Below, in pieces: positions 10,320 to 18,935 of a stretch of 64,000 nt of DNA. How positions within the stretch are numbered: the first letter of the stretch is position 1; the number at the start of each line of letters is the position of its first letter. The DNA lies in NCBI RefSeq assembly GCF_002077135.1, contig NZ_LDOS01000001.1, forward strand, positions 721,001 to 785,000. Direction: 5' to 3'. A program made the translations under genes and the position numbers. Source of the DNA: Metallibacterium scheffleri (lineage in GTDB: Bacteria; Pseudomonadota; Gammaproteobacteria; Xanthomonadales; Rhodanobacteraceae). Under the pieces are notes generated by a model. It was not told where the DNA came from, made no database searches, and saw nothing but the letters and a program-made list of their open reading frames with translations.

Positions 10320-11268
10320 GTGCCTCGAGTCCAGCGTGCGCGCATCCGCCATGGCATCCGACACCGCCCGCGTCAGCGTGCTGATGGTGCTGGCCGACAG
10401 CGGCGCGGGCGCGCTGGAGGCCGCGCGCCGCGCGCTGGCCGCGCCGGAATGCAGCGAGCTGATCGTGCTGGACAACGCCAGTCGCGATGGCATTGCGCAG
10501 CGCCTCGCGCGCGAGCATGCGGACGATGCGCGCGTGCGCGTGCTGGAACTCGGCGCCAATCTCGGCTTTGGCGCGGCGATGAATCGTGGCGCGGCCGTGG
10601 CGCGCGGTGACTGGCTGTTGTTGCTCAATCCCGATTGCCTGCTCGCCGCCGACACCCTCGCGCGCCTGCTCGCCGCCGCGCAGGACGGGGCACTGGTCGG
10701 CGCCATCGTCTGCGATACGCAGGGTCGGCCCGACGCGGCCGCCTGGCGGCGCGCGCCCACGCTGCGCCGCGTGCTGTGCATGATGAGCGGGCTGGCGCAT
10801 TTCGAATCACGCTGGCCGGCGCTGGCCGGGGTCAACCGGCGCGATGCGCTGCCCGCTGCGACGGTTCCGGTCGAGACGTTGTCCGGAGCGCTGCTGCTGC
10901 TGCCGCGCGCGGTGTTCAATCATGTCGGCGGTTTTGATGCGGGCTATTTCCTGCACTTCGAGGATCTGGACCTGTGCGCGCGCGTGCGTGCCGGCGGCAC
11001 GCCGCTGCGCCTCGCCGGCGCGGCGCGCGTGCTGCACGCCAAAGGTGGTTCCTCCGGCAGCCGCGCGCTGTTCGTGGCGCGGCACAAGCACCGCGGCCTG
11101 CTGCGCTATCTGCGCACGCACGATGCCGCGGCGCGGCGCTGGCCATGGCGCGCGCTGTTGCCCGCGCTGGTCTGGCTGCACTTCGCCATGCTGGCGCCGC
11201 GCCTGGCATGGCGCGATGCGCGCGCGCGCGGCCATGCTCGCGCTGGCGCCGGCATGGCCGATCGTTGA
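10306..11268 (+). CDS. Glycosyltransferase family 2 protein
   Basis: 320 residues from ATG 10306, which has AGCAGG seven bases upstream and overlaps the cca stop; ATG 10351 (305 residues) is the alternative and sits closer to the conserved [13 protein letters not shown] fold features: [12 protein letters not shown], the DNA-diphosphate-sugar region [19 protein letters not shown] (the metal-binding D-x-D equivalent NPD), and the catalytic [12 protein letters not shown]. This pattern is typical of rhamnosyl-/wbbL-like transferases that build cell-surface polysaccharide from nucleotide sugars on the cytosolic face. It is isolated from other polysaccharide genes, so the acceptor is unknown. Confidence 0.88.
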   Translation: MPHARCLESSVRASAMASDTARVSVLMVLADSGAGALEAARRALAAPECSELIVLDNASRDGIAQRLAREHADDARVRVLELGANLGFGAAMNRGAAVARGDWLLLLNPDCLLAADTLARLLAAAQDGALVGAIVCDTQGRPDAAAWRRAPTLRRVLCMMSGLAHFESRWPALAGVNRRDALPAATVPVETLSGALLLLPRAVFNHVGGFDAGYFLHFEDLDLCARVRAGGTPLRLAGAARVLHAKGGSSGSRALFVARHKHRGLLRYLRTHDAAARRWPWRALLPALVWLHFAMLAPRLAWRDARARGHARAGAGMADR

Positions 11269-11368
11269 GGGAATCCGTCCTGCTCACGCAAGTCGCGTAC
11301 CCGGCAAGTCGATTCGTCGCGGCGGCGCCATGACCGTGCACGGCAACCTTGTCCTGATTGACGCGACG

Positions 11369-11400
11369 TTGACACATGCGCGCGGCAGCGCTGGGATAAT
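11369..11400 (+). promoter_or_regulatory. Candidate sigma-70 promoter of ovoA
   Basis: TTGACA (11369-11374) and GATAAT (11395-11400) are near-consensus; the 20-bp spacer is longer than ideal. A transcript from this -10 would begin about where the ovoA ATG (11407) lies, giving a leaderless message. Confidence 0.45.
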
Positions 11401-11406
11401 GCCGGC

Positions 11407-13554
11407 ATGGACATATCCGGCGGCGCTGCTGAAACCACCACCGCGCGGGGCCACGGCGACTTGCGCGCGGTGCGCCTCGATGGCCGCGAGCCGGCGGCCC
11501 TGCGCGTCGACGTCCTGCACGCGTTCCATGCGACCTTCGATCGCCATGAAAGCCTGCTCGAGCTGCTGCGCGACGACGCGGCATGGCTGGTCAAGCCGAT
11601 CCCGCAGCGCCATCCGCTGATTTTCTATTTCGGCCACACCGCGGCGTTTTTCATCAACAAGCTCATCCTGGCCGAATTGATCAGGCAACGCATCGATCCC
11701 GAGCTGGAATCGCTGTTCGCGGTGGGCGTCGATGAAATGAGCTGGGACGACCTCGATGACCGGCACTACGAGTGGCCGACGCCGCAGGCCGTGCGCGCCT
11801 ATCGCCGGCGCGTGCGCGACGTCGTCGATGGCCTGATCCGCAGCCTGCCGCTGGATGCGCCCATCGACTGGGACAGTCCGTGGTGGGTGATCCTGATGGG
11901 CATCGAGCACGAGCGCATCCACTTGGAGACTTCGTCCGTGCTGATCCGCCAGCACAAGCTCGAATACGTCAAGCCGCACCCGGCCTGGCAGCCGTGCCGT
12001 GACAGCGGCATGCCGCCGCGCAACGCGCTGGTAGACGTGCATGCCAGCCAGGTGCGCCTGGGGCGCGATCGCGGGCAGCCGCACGTGTATGGCTGGGACA
12101 ACGAATTCGGCGCGCACGCGGCGGATGTCGCGGCGTTCCAGGCCGCGCGCCAGCTGGTCAGCAATCACGAATTCCGCGCCTTCGTCGAGGCCGGTGGCTA
12201 CGCCGACGACAGCCTGTGGAGCGAGGAAGGCGCGGCGTGGAAGCGCTACGCGCGTGCCGAACATCCCGCGTTCTGGGTGCGTGGTGCCGGCGCCTGGCGT
12301 CTGCGCCTGCTGGCCGAGGAAGTGCCCATGCCCTGGGACTGGCCGGTGGAAACCAACTTCCACGAGGCCAAGGCATTCTGCAACTGGCTGGCGCGGCAAA
12401 GCGGTCAGCCGGTGCGCCTGCCCAGCGAGGACGAGTGGCACGCGATGCGCCAGCTCGCCGGCATCGCCGACGGGCCGCAGCCACGGCCCGCGCCGGCCAA
12501 CATCGAGCTGGACCATGGCGCCTCGTCGTGCCCGGTGACGCGTTTCGCCCAGGGGCCGTTCTGCGACCTGATCGGCAACGTCTGGCAGTGGCTGGAAACG
12601 CCGACGTATCCGTTCGCCGGGTTCGCGGTGCATCCGCTCTACGACGACTTCACCACGCCCACCTTCGACGGTCACCACAACCTGATCAAGGGTGGTTCGT
12701 GGATTTCCTGCGGCAACCCGGCCCTGCCGGTTTCGCGTTATGCCTTCAGACGGCACTTTTTCCAGCATGCCGGGTTCCGCTACGTGGTCAGCCAGGCCCG
12801 CACGCAACTGCCCGAGTCGCACTACGAAACCGATCGCCTGGTCGCCGAATACTGCGAGTTCCACTACGGCGATCGCCACTTCGGCGTGCCCAACTTCCCG
12901 CAGGCGCTGGCCGAGCTGTGCAGCGCGGCGATGGACGGGCAGCCGGCGCGCCGCGCGCTGGATCTCGGCTGCGCCACCGGGCGGTCGAGTTTCGAGCTGG
13001 CGCGGCATTTCGAGCACGTCACCGGCATCGATTTTTCCGCGCGCTTCATCAGCGTGTGCACGCACATGGCCGAGCAGGGCACGCTGCGCTACGCCTTGGT
13101 CGAGGAAGGCGAACTGGTCAGCTATCGCGAACGCACCCTGGCCGAGCTGGGCCTGGTCGAGGCAGCGCGCAAGGTCGAGTTCTTCCAGGGCGATGCCTGC
13201 AACCTCAAGCCACTGTTCGGCGGCTACGACCTGATCCTCGCCGCCAACCTCATCGACCGCCTGTACAGTCCCGCGCAGTTTCTCGGGCAGGTGCACGCGC
13301 GCATCAAGCGCGGTGGACTGCTGGTCATCGCCTCGCCCTACACCTGGCTGGCCGAGCACACCCGGCGCGAGGAGTGGATCGGCGGTTTCCGCAAGGACGG
13401 CGAGAATCACACCACGCTCGACGGCCTGCGCGACATCCTCGGCGCGCATTTCGATCGCGTCGGCGAGCCGCGCGAGCTGCCGTTCGTGATCCGCGAAACG
13501 CGGCGCAAATTCCAGCACAGCCTGTCCGAAGTCAGCGTCTGGCGACGGCGCTGA
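11407..13554 (+). CDS. ovoA: 5-histidylcysteine sulfoxide synthase with fused methyltransferase (OvoA)
   Basis: 715 residues in three parts. Residues about 30-190 are a DinB-like domain with the non-haem iron motif HX3HXE (H168, H172, E174 in GIEHERIHLE). Residues about 205-465 are a formylglycine-generating-enzyme-like fold (LPSEDEWHAM, GNVWQWLETP, KGGSWISCGNP). Residues about 470-715 are a SAM methyltransferase with ALDLGCATGRSS at 517-528. OvoA couples cysteine to histidine with O2 and Fe(II), the first step of ovothiol A synthesis; the C-terminal domain methylates the imidazole nitrogen in the last step. The C-S lyase OvoB needed between them is not recognised in this window. The full fusion, the absence of an EgtB-like short form and the length all support OvoA over ergothioneine synthase. 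Confidence 0.92.
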   Translation: MDISGGAAETTTARGHGDLRAVRLDGREPAALRVDVLHAFHATFDRHESLLELLRDDAAWLVKPIPQRHPLIFYFGHTAAFFINKLILAELIRQRIDPELESLFAVGVDEMSWDDLDDRHYEWPTPQAVRAYRRRVRDVVDGLIRSLPLDAPIDWDSPWWVILMGIEHERIHLETSSVLIRQHKLEYVKPHPAWQPCRDSGMPPRNALVDVHASQVRLGRDRGQPHVYGWDNEFGAHAADVAAFQAARQLVSNHEFRAFVEAGGYADDSLWSEEGAAWKRYARAEHPAFWVRGAGAWRLRLLAEEVPMPWDWPVETNFHEAKAFCNWLARQSGQPVRLPSEDEWHAMRQLAGIADGPQPRPAPANIELDHGASSCPVTRFAQGPFCDLIGNVWQWLETPTYPFAGFAVHPLYDDFTTPTFDGHHNLIKGGSWISCGNPALPVSRYAFRRHFFQHAGFRYVVSQARTQLPESHYETDRLVAEYCEFHYGDRHFGVPNFPQALAELCSAAMDGQPARRALDLGCATGRSSFELARHFEHVTGIDFSARFISVCTHMAEQGTLRYALVEEGELVSYRERTLAELGLVEAARKVEFFQGDACNLKPLFGGYDLILAANLIDRLYSPAQFLGQVHARIKRGGLLVIASPYTWLAEHTRREEWIGGFRKDGENHTTLDGLRDILGAHFDRVGEPRELPFVIRETRRKFQHSLSEVSVWRRR

Positions 13555-13571
13555 CGGATCGAGTCCCCGCC

Positions 13572-14654
13572 ATGCCGGCATCCGACCTGCAAGACCGTGT
13601 CAGCGGCGCCCTCCTCGGCGCATTCATCGGCGAAGCCCTGGGCGTGGGCCCGCACTGGTATTACGACCTCGATGCGCTGCACGCCGACTTCGGGCCGTGG
13701 GTCGCCGACTACACCACGCCCAGGCCAGGCCGCTACCACGCGGGGCTGCGCGCGGGGCAATCGTCCCAGCCCGGTTGGCTGCTGGAGCTGACGCTGCGCA
13801 GCCTGGTCGAGCGCGGCGCCTACGACGAGGCCGATTTCTGCCGTCGCATCGACACGCAATTCTTCCCCCTGCTCGACGGCACGCCGCAGGGCGGGCCCGG
13901 CGGCTACACCAGCCAGTCGATGCGTGAGGCCTGGCGCAAGCGCGTGCAACAGGGCCTGCCGTGGGGACGCGTCGGCGGCCATGCCGACAACACCGAAGCG
14001 GCCGAGCGCACGCTGGCCATCGCGGTGCGCTACGCGCATGCGCCGCGTCAGCTCGCCGGCTTTGTCGGCGCCAACACCGTGCTGACGCAAATCGATCCGA
14101 CCATCGGCGCGATGACCACCGCGTACTGCGCGGTGCTGGGCCTGCTGGTCCAGGGTCATCCGCTGGATGCGCAGATTTCGACCCGGCTGATGGCGCTGGT
14201 GCGCAGCGGCGAGCTGCCATTCCACACGGTCACCGCCGCGGCGCTGGATGCCGTCCCCGCGAGCGCCGAAGCCGCGCCGCGGCCGGGGCAGTTCGCTTCC
14301 CCCGATGCCTTGCTCACGCCGGGCAACATCGCCCGCGCCGCCGCCGATCCCGGGGTACGCATCGAACCGGCGTGGAAAGCATCGCTGGTGTATGGCATGC
14401 CCTGCGCGGTGTACCACCAGTTTCCCGCCGCGTACTATCTCGCCGCGCGTTTCGCCGATGACTTCGAGGCCGCCGTGCTGCACGCGATCAACGGCGGCGG
14501 CCAGAATCAGGCGCGCGCCATGCTCACCGGCGCGCTGGTCGGGGCGATGGTCGGTCTGTCCGCGATTCCGCAGCGTTTCATCGGTGGCCTGGAACGCGCC
14601 ACGCAGCGCATGGAGTGGGCGCGACGGCTCGCGGCGCAAATCGAACGCGCCTAG
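13572..14654 (+). CDS. ADP-ribosylglycohydrolase family protein
   Basis: 360 residues from ATG 13572, 17 bp after ovoA. The N-terminus RVSGALLGAFIGEALGVGPHWYYD and the C-terminal GGGQNQARAMLTGALVGAMVGLSAIPQRF match the all-alpha ADP-ribosylglycohydrolase (DraG/ARH-like) fold. In typical members acidic residues bind two Mg ions, at an N-terminal GDxxG-like and a C-terminal DxDT-like site; here those appear altered (HADNTE near 139; GGGQNQ instead of GxDxD), so catalysis may differ or be lost. It is probably co-transcribed with ovoA. Its substrate is unknown and the pairing with ovothiol synthesis is unexplained. Confidence 0.8.
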   Translation: MPASDLQDRVSGALLGAFIGEALGVGPHWYYDLDALHADFGPWVADYTTPRPGRYHAGLRAGQSSQPGWLLELTLRSLVERGAYDEADFCRRIDTQFFPLLDGTPQGGPGGYTSQSMREAWRKRVQQGLPWGRVGGHADNTEAAERTLAIAVRYAHAPRQLAGFVGANTVLTQIDPTIGAMTTAYCAVLGLLVQGHPLDAQISTRLMALVRSGELPFHTVTAAALDAVPASAEAAPRPGQFASPDALLTPGNIARAAADPGVRIEPAWKASLVYGMPCAVYHQFPAAYYLAARFADDFEAAVLHAINGGGQNQARAMLTGALVGAMVGLSAIPQRFIGGLERATQRMEWARRLAAQIERA

Positions 14655-14752
14655 GCGCGCCGACTCCGATCGCGCAGCCCAGTCGGTCGCCACGCGATGT
14701 CCGGCCGTGCGGCGCAGTAGCATGCGGCATGGGCAAGGGTGGGGGAGACACC

Positions 14753-15274
14753 ATGATCCGCATCATCACGGCTTTGGCGCTGCGGCTGTTGGCGATGTAC
14801 GTGCTGGCTACCCTGGCTTTGTCGCTGACTGTTTTTCTGCTGCAGACGCGTTTCGAGTGGGGTGCGCTGCGCGGTGACAATTGGACCTACCTTGGGGGCG
14901 TGCTGGTCGTATTCGTGCTCGTTGCGGGGATCGGCGCACTGTTGTGGCGTCTCGGTACGCGTGCGCTGCGTACGGCCGATCGACACGATGGCGGCATGGT
15001 GCCGGCTGCGCCGAGTCGCACCGATTTACTCACGCTGCAGCGCACGCTATTCGCTTTGCTGGGCCTCTACTTCGCGGTGCATGGACTGCTCGGTTTGCTG
15101 CGCGACTTGGTATTGCATCTGGACCGCAACGTGCCTTGGGTCGCCGACTTCGCCAGCATGCCGCTGGCGTGGTTGTTGCAATTGGTCGAACTACTGATCG
15201 GACTGGCGATCGTGGTTGCCGCGGTGGGGCCGAGGGCGGTGTTACGGTGCTGGAGCCGTAGACATCAGGCCTGA
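14753..15274 (+). CDS. Small four-helix membrane protein of unknown function
   Basis: 173 residues from ATG 14753, preceded by a strong GGGGGA site; ATG 14729 is an alternative. Four hydrophobic segments are visible at about residues 8-29, 45-66, 96-115 and 137-160, with a short charged loop between helices 2 and 3. The layout is like DUF2975-type membrane proteins, but there is no distinctive motif, so no function is given. It is convergent with priA, and a run of seven Ts within the shared 3' region (15343-15349) may end its transcript. Confidence 0.65.
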   Translation: MIRIITALALRLLAMYVLATLALSLTVFLLQTRFEWGALRGDNWTYLGGVLVVFVLVAGIGALLWRLGTRALRTADRHDGGMVPAAPSRTDLLTLQRTLFALLGLYFAVHGLLGLLRDLVLHLDRNVPWVADFASMPLAWLLQLVELLIGLAIVVAAVGPRAVLRCWSRRHQA

Positions 15275-15291
15275 CCGACGCACCACAACTC

Positions 15292-15360
15292 AGAGGCTGT
15301 GAAAAATTCGAGCGCCGTGGCGACGGTCGCAGCAGGCGGGCGTTTTTTTCCCCAGCCTCT
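15292..15360. repeat. Inverted-repeat element at the convergent 3' ends of the membrane-protein gene and priA
   Basis: AGAGGCTG (15292-15299) and CAGCCTCT (15353-15360) are perfect 8-bp arms bracketing GTGAAAAATTC and a GGCGGGCGTTTTTTT tract. The right arm runs into the priA stop codon. A related element with the same arms and GTGAAAAATTC lies at 48303-48383, also ending in the stop of a minus-strand gene. It may serve as a bidirectional terminator. Confidence 0.55.
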
Positions 15361-17543
15361 CAGCCCATCTCCAGCGGATCGACATCCAGCGACCAGCGCA
15401 GGGCGCGCGCCTGCGGCAGGGTTTCCAGCACCAGCGCCCAAGGCTTGAGCGCGCGGTGCAGCGCGCCGCGCTGTGCGCCGGCCAGCAGCAACTGGCCGCA
15501 CCAGCGCGGGCCGCGGCGCGGCAACGGCGCCGGCATGGGGCCGATGATTTCGATGGCGGCCTCGCTGGGCAGCGCGGTGCGCGCGGCGTCGAGAAACGCG
15601 AACAACGCGGCCTCGTGCGCGGCCTCGGCGCGCAGCAGCGCGTGATAGGCGAACGGCGGCAAGCGCGCGGCGCGGCGTTCGTCGAGCAGACTGGCGGCCA
15701 GTGCGTGGTAACCGCCGCTGAGCAATTGCAGCAGCAGCGGATGGTCGGGGTGGCGCGTTTGCAGCAGCACGCGCCCGGGCTGCGTGCCGCGACCGGCGCG
15801 GCCGGCGACCTGCACGATGAGCTGCGCGAGGCGCTCGGGCGCGCGGAAGTCGATGCTGTACAAACCCTCGTCCACGCTGGTGACGGCGACCAGGGTCAGG
15901 CGCGGCAGATCGTGGCCCTTGGCCAGCATCTGCGTGCCGACCAGCAGCGCCGGGCCGTGCTCGGGCAGGCGCGTGTCCAGCGCGGCCTGCGCGGCACGCG
16001 TGCGCGTGGTTTCGCGATCCACGCGCAGCAGCGGAATGTCGGGAAAGCGCTCGGCCAGCGCCGCCTCCAGCCGCTCGGTGCCATGCCCTTGCGCCTGCAG
16101 CGCGCTGCTGCCGCAGGATGGGCAGCACGGCGGCACCGGCTGCAGGCGTCCACACAGGTGGCACTCCAGCCGCTGCGCGGCGCGGTGCCAGGTGAGCGGG
16201 CGCGCGCACTGCGGGCAGTCGGCGTGCCAGCCGCACTGCGCGCAGCTCAGCACCGGTGCGTAGCCGCGGCGGTTGCGGAACACCATGGCCTGCTCGCCGC
16301 GCGCGAAGGTTGCGCCGAGGGCATCCAGCAGCGGCGCGCTGAGGCCGTGCTCGCTGCGCTGGCGGCGCAGGTCGATCAGTTCCACATGCGGCGCCGGGCG
16401 CGCGTTGGCGCGCGCCGCCAGGCGCAGGTGCGCATAGCGCCCGCGTGCGGCGTTGTGCAGGCTTTCCAGCGCCGGCGTGGCCGAGCCCAGCAGCACCGGG
16501 ATGCCGAGCGCCTGCGCGCGCTTGAGCGCCAGATCGCGCGCGTGGTAGCGCAACCCGTCCTGCTGCTTGTAGCTGGCGTCGTGCTCCTCGTCGATCACGA
16601 TCAGGCCGGCGCGCGGCAGCGGTGCGAACACCGCCGAACGCGTACCCAGCAGTACACGCGCTGCGCCGCTGCGCGCGCGCAGCCAGGCCTCGGCGCGCAG
16701 GCCGTCGCTGAGCCCCGAGTGCAGCAGGTCGATGCCCACGCCCAGACGCTGTTGTAGGCGCTGCGCGGTTTGCGCGATCAGGCCGATCTCGGGCACCAGT
16801 ACCAGCGTCTGCCGGCCCTGCGCCAGCACCTCGGCGATGCGCGCCAGGTACACCTCGGTCTTGCCGCTGCCGGTGACGCCATCGAGCAGGGTCACGGAAA
16901 ATCCCGGTGGCTGCGCGCGCAGTTGCGCCAGCGCTTCTGCTTGCGCGGGGTTGAGCGCGGGCGCGGTGCCGGGCGTGGCGGCGCTGTCCGCGGCGGCGAT
17001 GATGTGTCCGGCGCGGCGCAGACGCGCCAGCGCCGCGCGCTCGGCGGCAGGCAGCGTGCGTACGCACTGGGCAGGCAGCTCGGCTGCAGCCAGACGTTGC
17101 AGCAGCGCCAGACTGGCGCCGCGCGTGCGGCTGGTCTGCAGCGCGATGCGGCCGGCGTCGCTCAGCATCCAAGTCTGCGCGCGCAGCTGTGGCAACGCGC
17201 GGCCATCGCGCAGTGCCACCGGCAGCGCGTTGAGCAGGGCCTCGCCAGGGCTGCCAAGCCAGTACTCCGCGGCCCACAGCACGCTGGCCAGCAGCTCGGC
17301 ATCGAGCAGTGGCACATCATCCAGCAGCGCGTTGACCGGCTTGAGTTGTGCCGCGGGCAGATCGCTGCACGCCATGCACGCGACCACCACGCCGATGCGT
17401 GTGCCGTGGCCGAACGGCACGCGCACGCGCAGGCCGGGCATGGGCGTGCGAAATGACTCCGGCAGGGTGTAATCGAACAGCCGCCGCAGCGGTACCGGCA
17501 GTGCCACGCGCAGCACGCGCGGCGAGGCGTCGGGTTGCGTCAT
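15360..17543 (-). CDS. priA: Primosomal replication restart helicase PriA
   Basis: 727 residues from ATG 17543 (MTQPDASPRVLRVAL), close to the 732 of E. coli. N-terminal 3' DNA-binding domain (LPVPLRRLFDYTLP), helicase core with Walker A DGVTGSGKTEVYL and Walker B IDEEHD, and eight zinc-binding cysteines between CAQCGWHADCPQC and CCPSCGS. PriA recognises stalled forks and loads DnaB through PriB/DnaT for replication restart. Downstream of an NAD-dependent epimerase gene on the same strand, but separated by 309 bp that contain DnaA boxes, so it probably has its own promoter. Confidence 0.96.
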   Translation of the reverse strand: MTQPDASPRVLRVALPVPLRRLFDYTLPESFRTPMPGLRVRVPFGHGTRIGVVVACMACSDLPAAQLKPVNALLDDVPLLDAELLASVLWAAEYWLGSPGEALLNALPVALRDGRALPQLRAQTWMLSDAGRIALQTSRTRGASLALLQRLAAAELPAQCVRTLPAAERAALARLRRAGHIIAAADSAATPGTAPALNPAQAEALAQLRAQPPGFSVTLLDGVTGSGKTEVYLARIAEVLAQGRQTLVLVPEIGLIAQTAQRLQQRLGVGIDLLHSGLSDGLRAEAWLRARSGAARVLLGTRSAVFAPLPRAGLIVIDEEHDASYKQQDGLRYHARDLALKRAQALGIPVLLGSATPALESLHNAARGRYAHLRLAARANARPAPHVELIDLRRQRSEHGLSAPLLDALGATFARGEQAMVFRNRRGYAPVLSCAQCGWHADCPQCARPLTWHRAAQRLECHLCGRLQPVPPCCPSCGSSALQAQGHGTERLEAALAERFPDIPLLRVDRETTRTRAAQAALDTRLPEHGPALLVGTQMLAKGHDLPRLTLVAVTSVDEGLYSIDFRAPERLAQLIVQVAGRAGRGTQPGRVLLQTRHPDHPLLLQLLSGGYHALAASLLDERRAARLPPFAYHALLRAEAAHEAALFAFLDAARTALPSEAAIEIIGPMPAPLPRRGPRWCGQLLLAGAQRGALHRALKPWALVLETLPQARALRWSLDVDPLEMG

Positions 17544-17852
17544 GTTCGTGTGCGGCTGCGCAACTTCGCGTGGCAAAGGCCGGATTCCGAAAGGATTTGC
17601 GGCTTATCCACATGGCTTGTGGATAAGTCTGTGCATGGGACGCTGCATGGCAGCGTGCGCACCTTGCCACAGCACGCGGCGGCTTGCCTTGGTCACATTT
17701 TCAACAAAGCGTCACATAGTCATGAAAACAGATACTTGCGTGGTGATGCCGGGACGATTTCACGCGCAGCAAACCGTGCCGCGTGCGCGACCGGGTGCAG
17801 CTTGCCCAGCCTTGCGCTGCTGTGCACAACGTCTGCCGCGGATGAAAAATTC
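17544..17852. promoter_or_regulatory. Region upstream of priA with two perfect inverted DnaA boxes
   Basis: 309 bp without a gene. TTATCCACA (17604-17612) and TGTGGATAA (17618-17626) are two perfect consensus DnaA 9-mers in inverted orientation, five bases apart and about 60-80 bp upstream of the priA start. An unusually A+T-rich stretch follows (about 17690-17745: CATTTTCAACAAAG, ACATAGTCATGAAAAC). The arrangement suggests DnaA control of priA, or a DnaA titration/reactivation site. There is no dnaA, dnaN or rpmH nearby, so it is not the usual chromosomal origin. Confidence 0.6.
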
Positions 17853-18845
17853 CTATTGCGTGGCGGCCAGCAAGCCCGCGGTCTGCAGCCAGGCCACGGT
17901 GTCATCGGCCATGGTTTGCAGCGGCTGATGGCGGTAGCCCAGTTCAATGCGGGCGCGGGTGTCATCCACGCACAGATGATGGCAGGCCAGGGCCACGCTT
18001 TCGCGGGTCAGCGCGGGCGGCCGGCCGGTGCAAACCGCGGCGGATTCATCCAGCACGGCGCGCAGCCAGAGCAGCGCATGCGGCAGGGTGCGGCGCGGCG
18101 CGGGCAGGTGCAGCGCCCGCGCCAGCGCCGCGACCAGCGCGCTGAACGGTGCCGCCGCGCCGCCCAGCACCCATGCCCGCGCTGCCGCCGGATGCATGGC
18201 CGCCGCCACGTGCGCGGCCGCGACCTCGCGCACATCGGCGAACGCACCCACGCCGGGTGGCGCGCCGGGCAGGCGCCGCGCGGCGATGAGTTGCGCCAGG
18301 CGCGACCAGTTGTGGCGATCGCCGGGGCCGAGGATGTGGCCGGGCTGCAGCACCGCGGCGCTGATGCGTCCGCTCTGCGCCGCGGCGCAGACCAGGGCCT
18401 CGGCCGCGGCCTTGCTGCGCGCGTAGTGCACCGGTCCGTGCAGGCCGAGACGTGGCGAGTCCTCGTCGATGCAGGCTGCGGTCAGGCCGTACACGCTGAT
18501 GCTGGAGGTGTAAACGAAACGCGGCACGCCGGCGGCGATGGCGGCATCCAGCAGCGCGCGCGTGCCGTCGACGTTGATGCGCCACTGGCGCGCGCGCTCG
18601 CGTCGCCACACGCTGGTGTCGGCGGCGATGTGGAACACGACATCGGGCGCGGGTGTGAGTGCCCGTGCCAGCAGCGCGGCGTCGTCGATCTCGCCCTGCA
18701 CCACATCGACCCCCGCGGCGGTCAGCGCCGCGCGACTGGCATCGCTGTGCGCCAGCGCGCGCAGCGTCACGCCCTGCCGCTGCAACGCGGCGCGCACGTG
18801 GCCGCCGAGGAAACCGCCGGCTCCGGTGATGAATGCGCTGCGCAT
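17853..18845 (-). CDS. NAD-dependent epimerase/dehydratase family protein (3-beta-HSD-like)
   Basis: 330 residues from ATG 18845. It is an extended short-chain dehydrogenase: Rossmann motif ITGAGGFLGGHV at the N-terminus, HIAADTS, the YTSSISVYG strand, and the catalytic Y-x3-K in HYARSKAAAE. It ends in a 3-beta-hydroxysteroid-dehydrogenase-like substrate domain. It is cytosolic and NAD(P)-linked; the substrate could be a sugar nucleotide, hopanoid/steroid or dihydroflavonol-like compound, and cannot be decided here. Divergent from the MATE gene with 90 bp between starts. Confidence 0.85.
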   Translation of the reverse strand: MRSAFITGAGGFLGGHVRAALQRQGVTLRALAHSDASRAALTAAGVDVVQGEIDDAALLARALTPAPDVVFHIAADTSVWRRERARQWRINVDGTRALLDAAIAAGVPRFVYTSSISVYGLTAACIDEDSPRLGLHGPVHYARSKAAAEALVCAAAQSGRISAAVLQPGHILGPGDRHNWSRLAQLIAARRLPGAPPGVGAFADVREVAAAHVAAAMHPAAARAWVLGGAAAPFSALVAALARALHLPAPRRTLPHALLWLRAVLDESAAVCTGRPPALTRESVALACHHLCVDDTRARIELGYRHQPLQTMADDTVAWLQTAGLLAATQ

Positions 18846-18935
18846 GTCAGGCCTCGTCCGGGCGTCGCGCCGCAAGCATCGGTGCCACACCGGCACCGGC
18901 TACACTGCGCGGCTTTCGCATCACAAGCAGGCATC

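Noticed and set aside
8094..10919. A 941-codon minus-strand open frame
   Set aside because: Only the last 289 codons (TlpA-like protein) have protein-like features. The upstream part is antisense to cca and the glycosyltransferase gene.
17544..17852. Chromosomal replication origin
   Set aside because: Only two DnaA boxes, no dnaA/dnaN/rpmH context and no clear unwinding element array. A regulatory or titration site is more likely.
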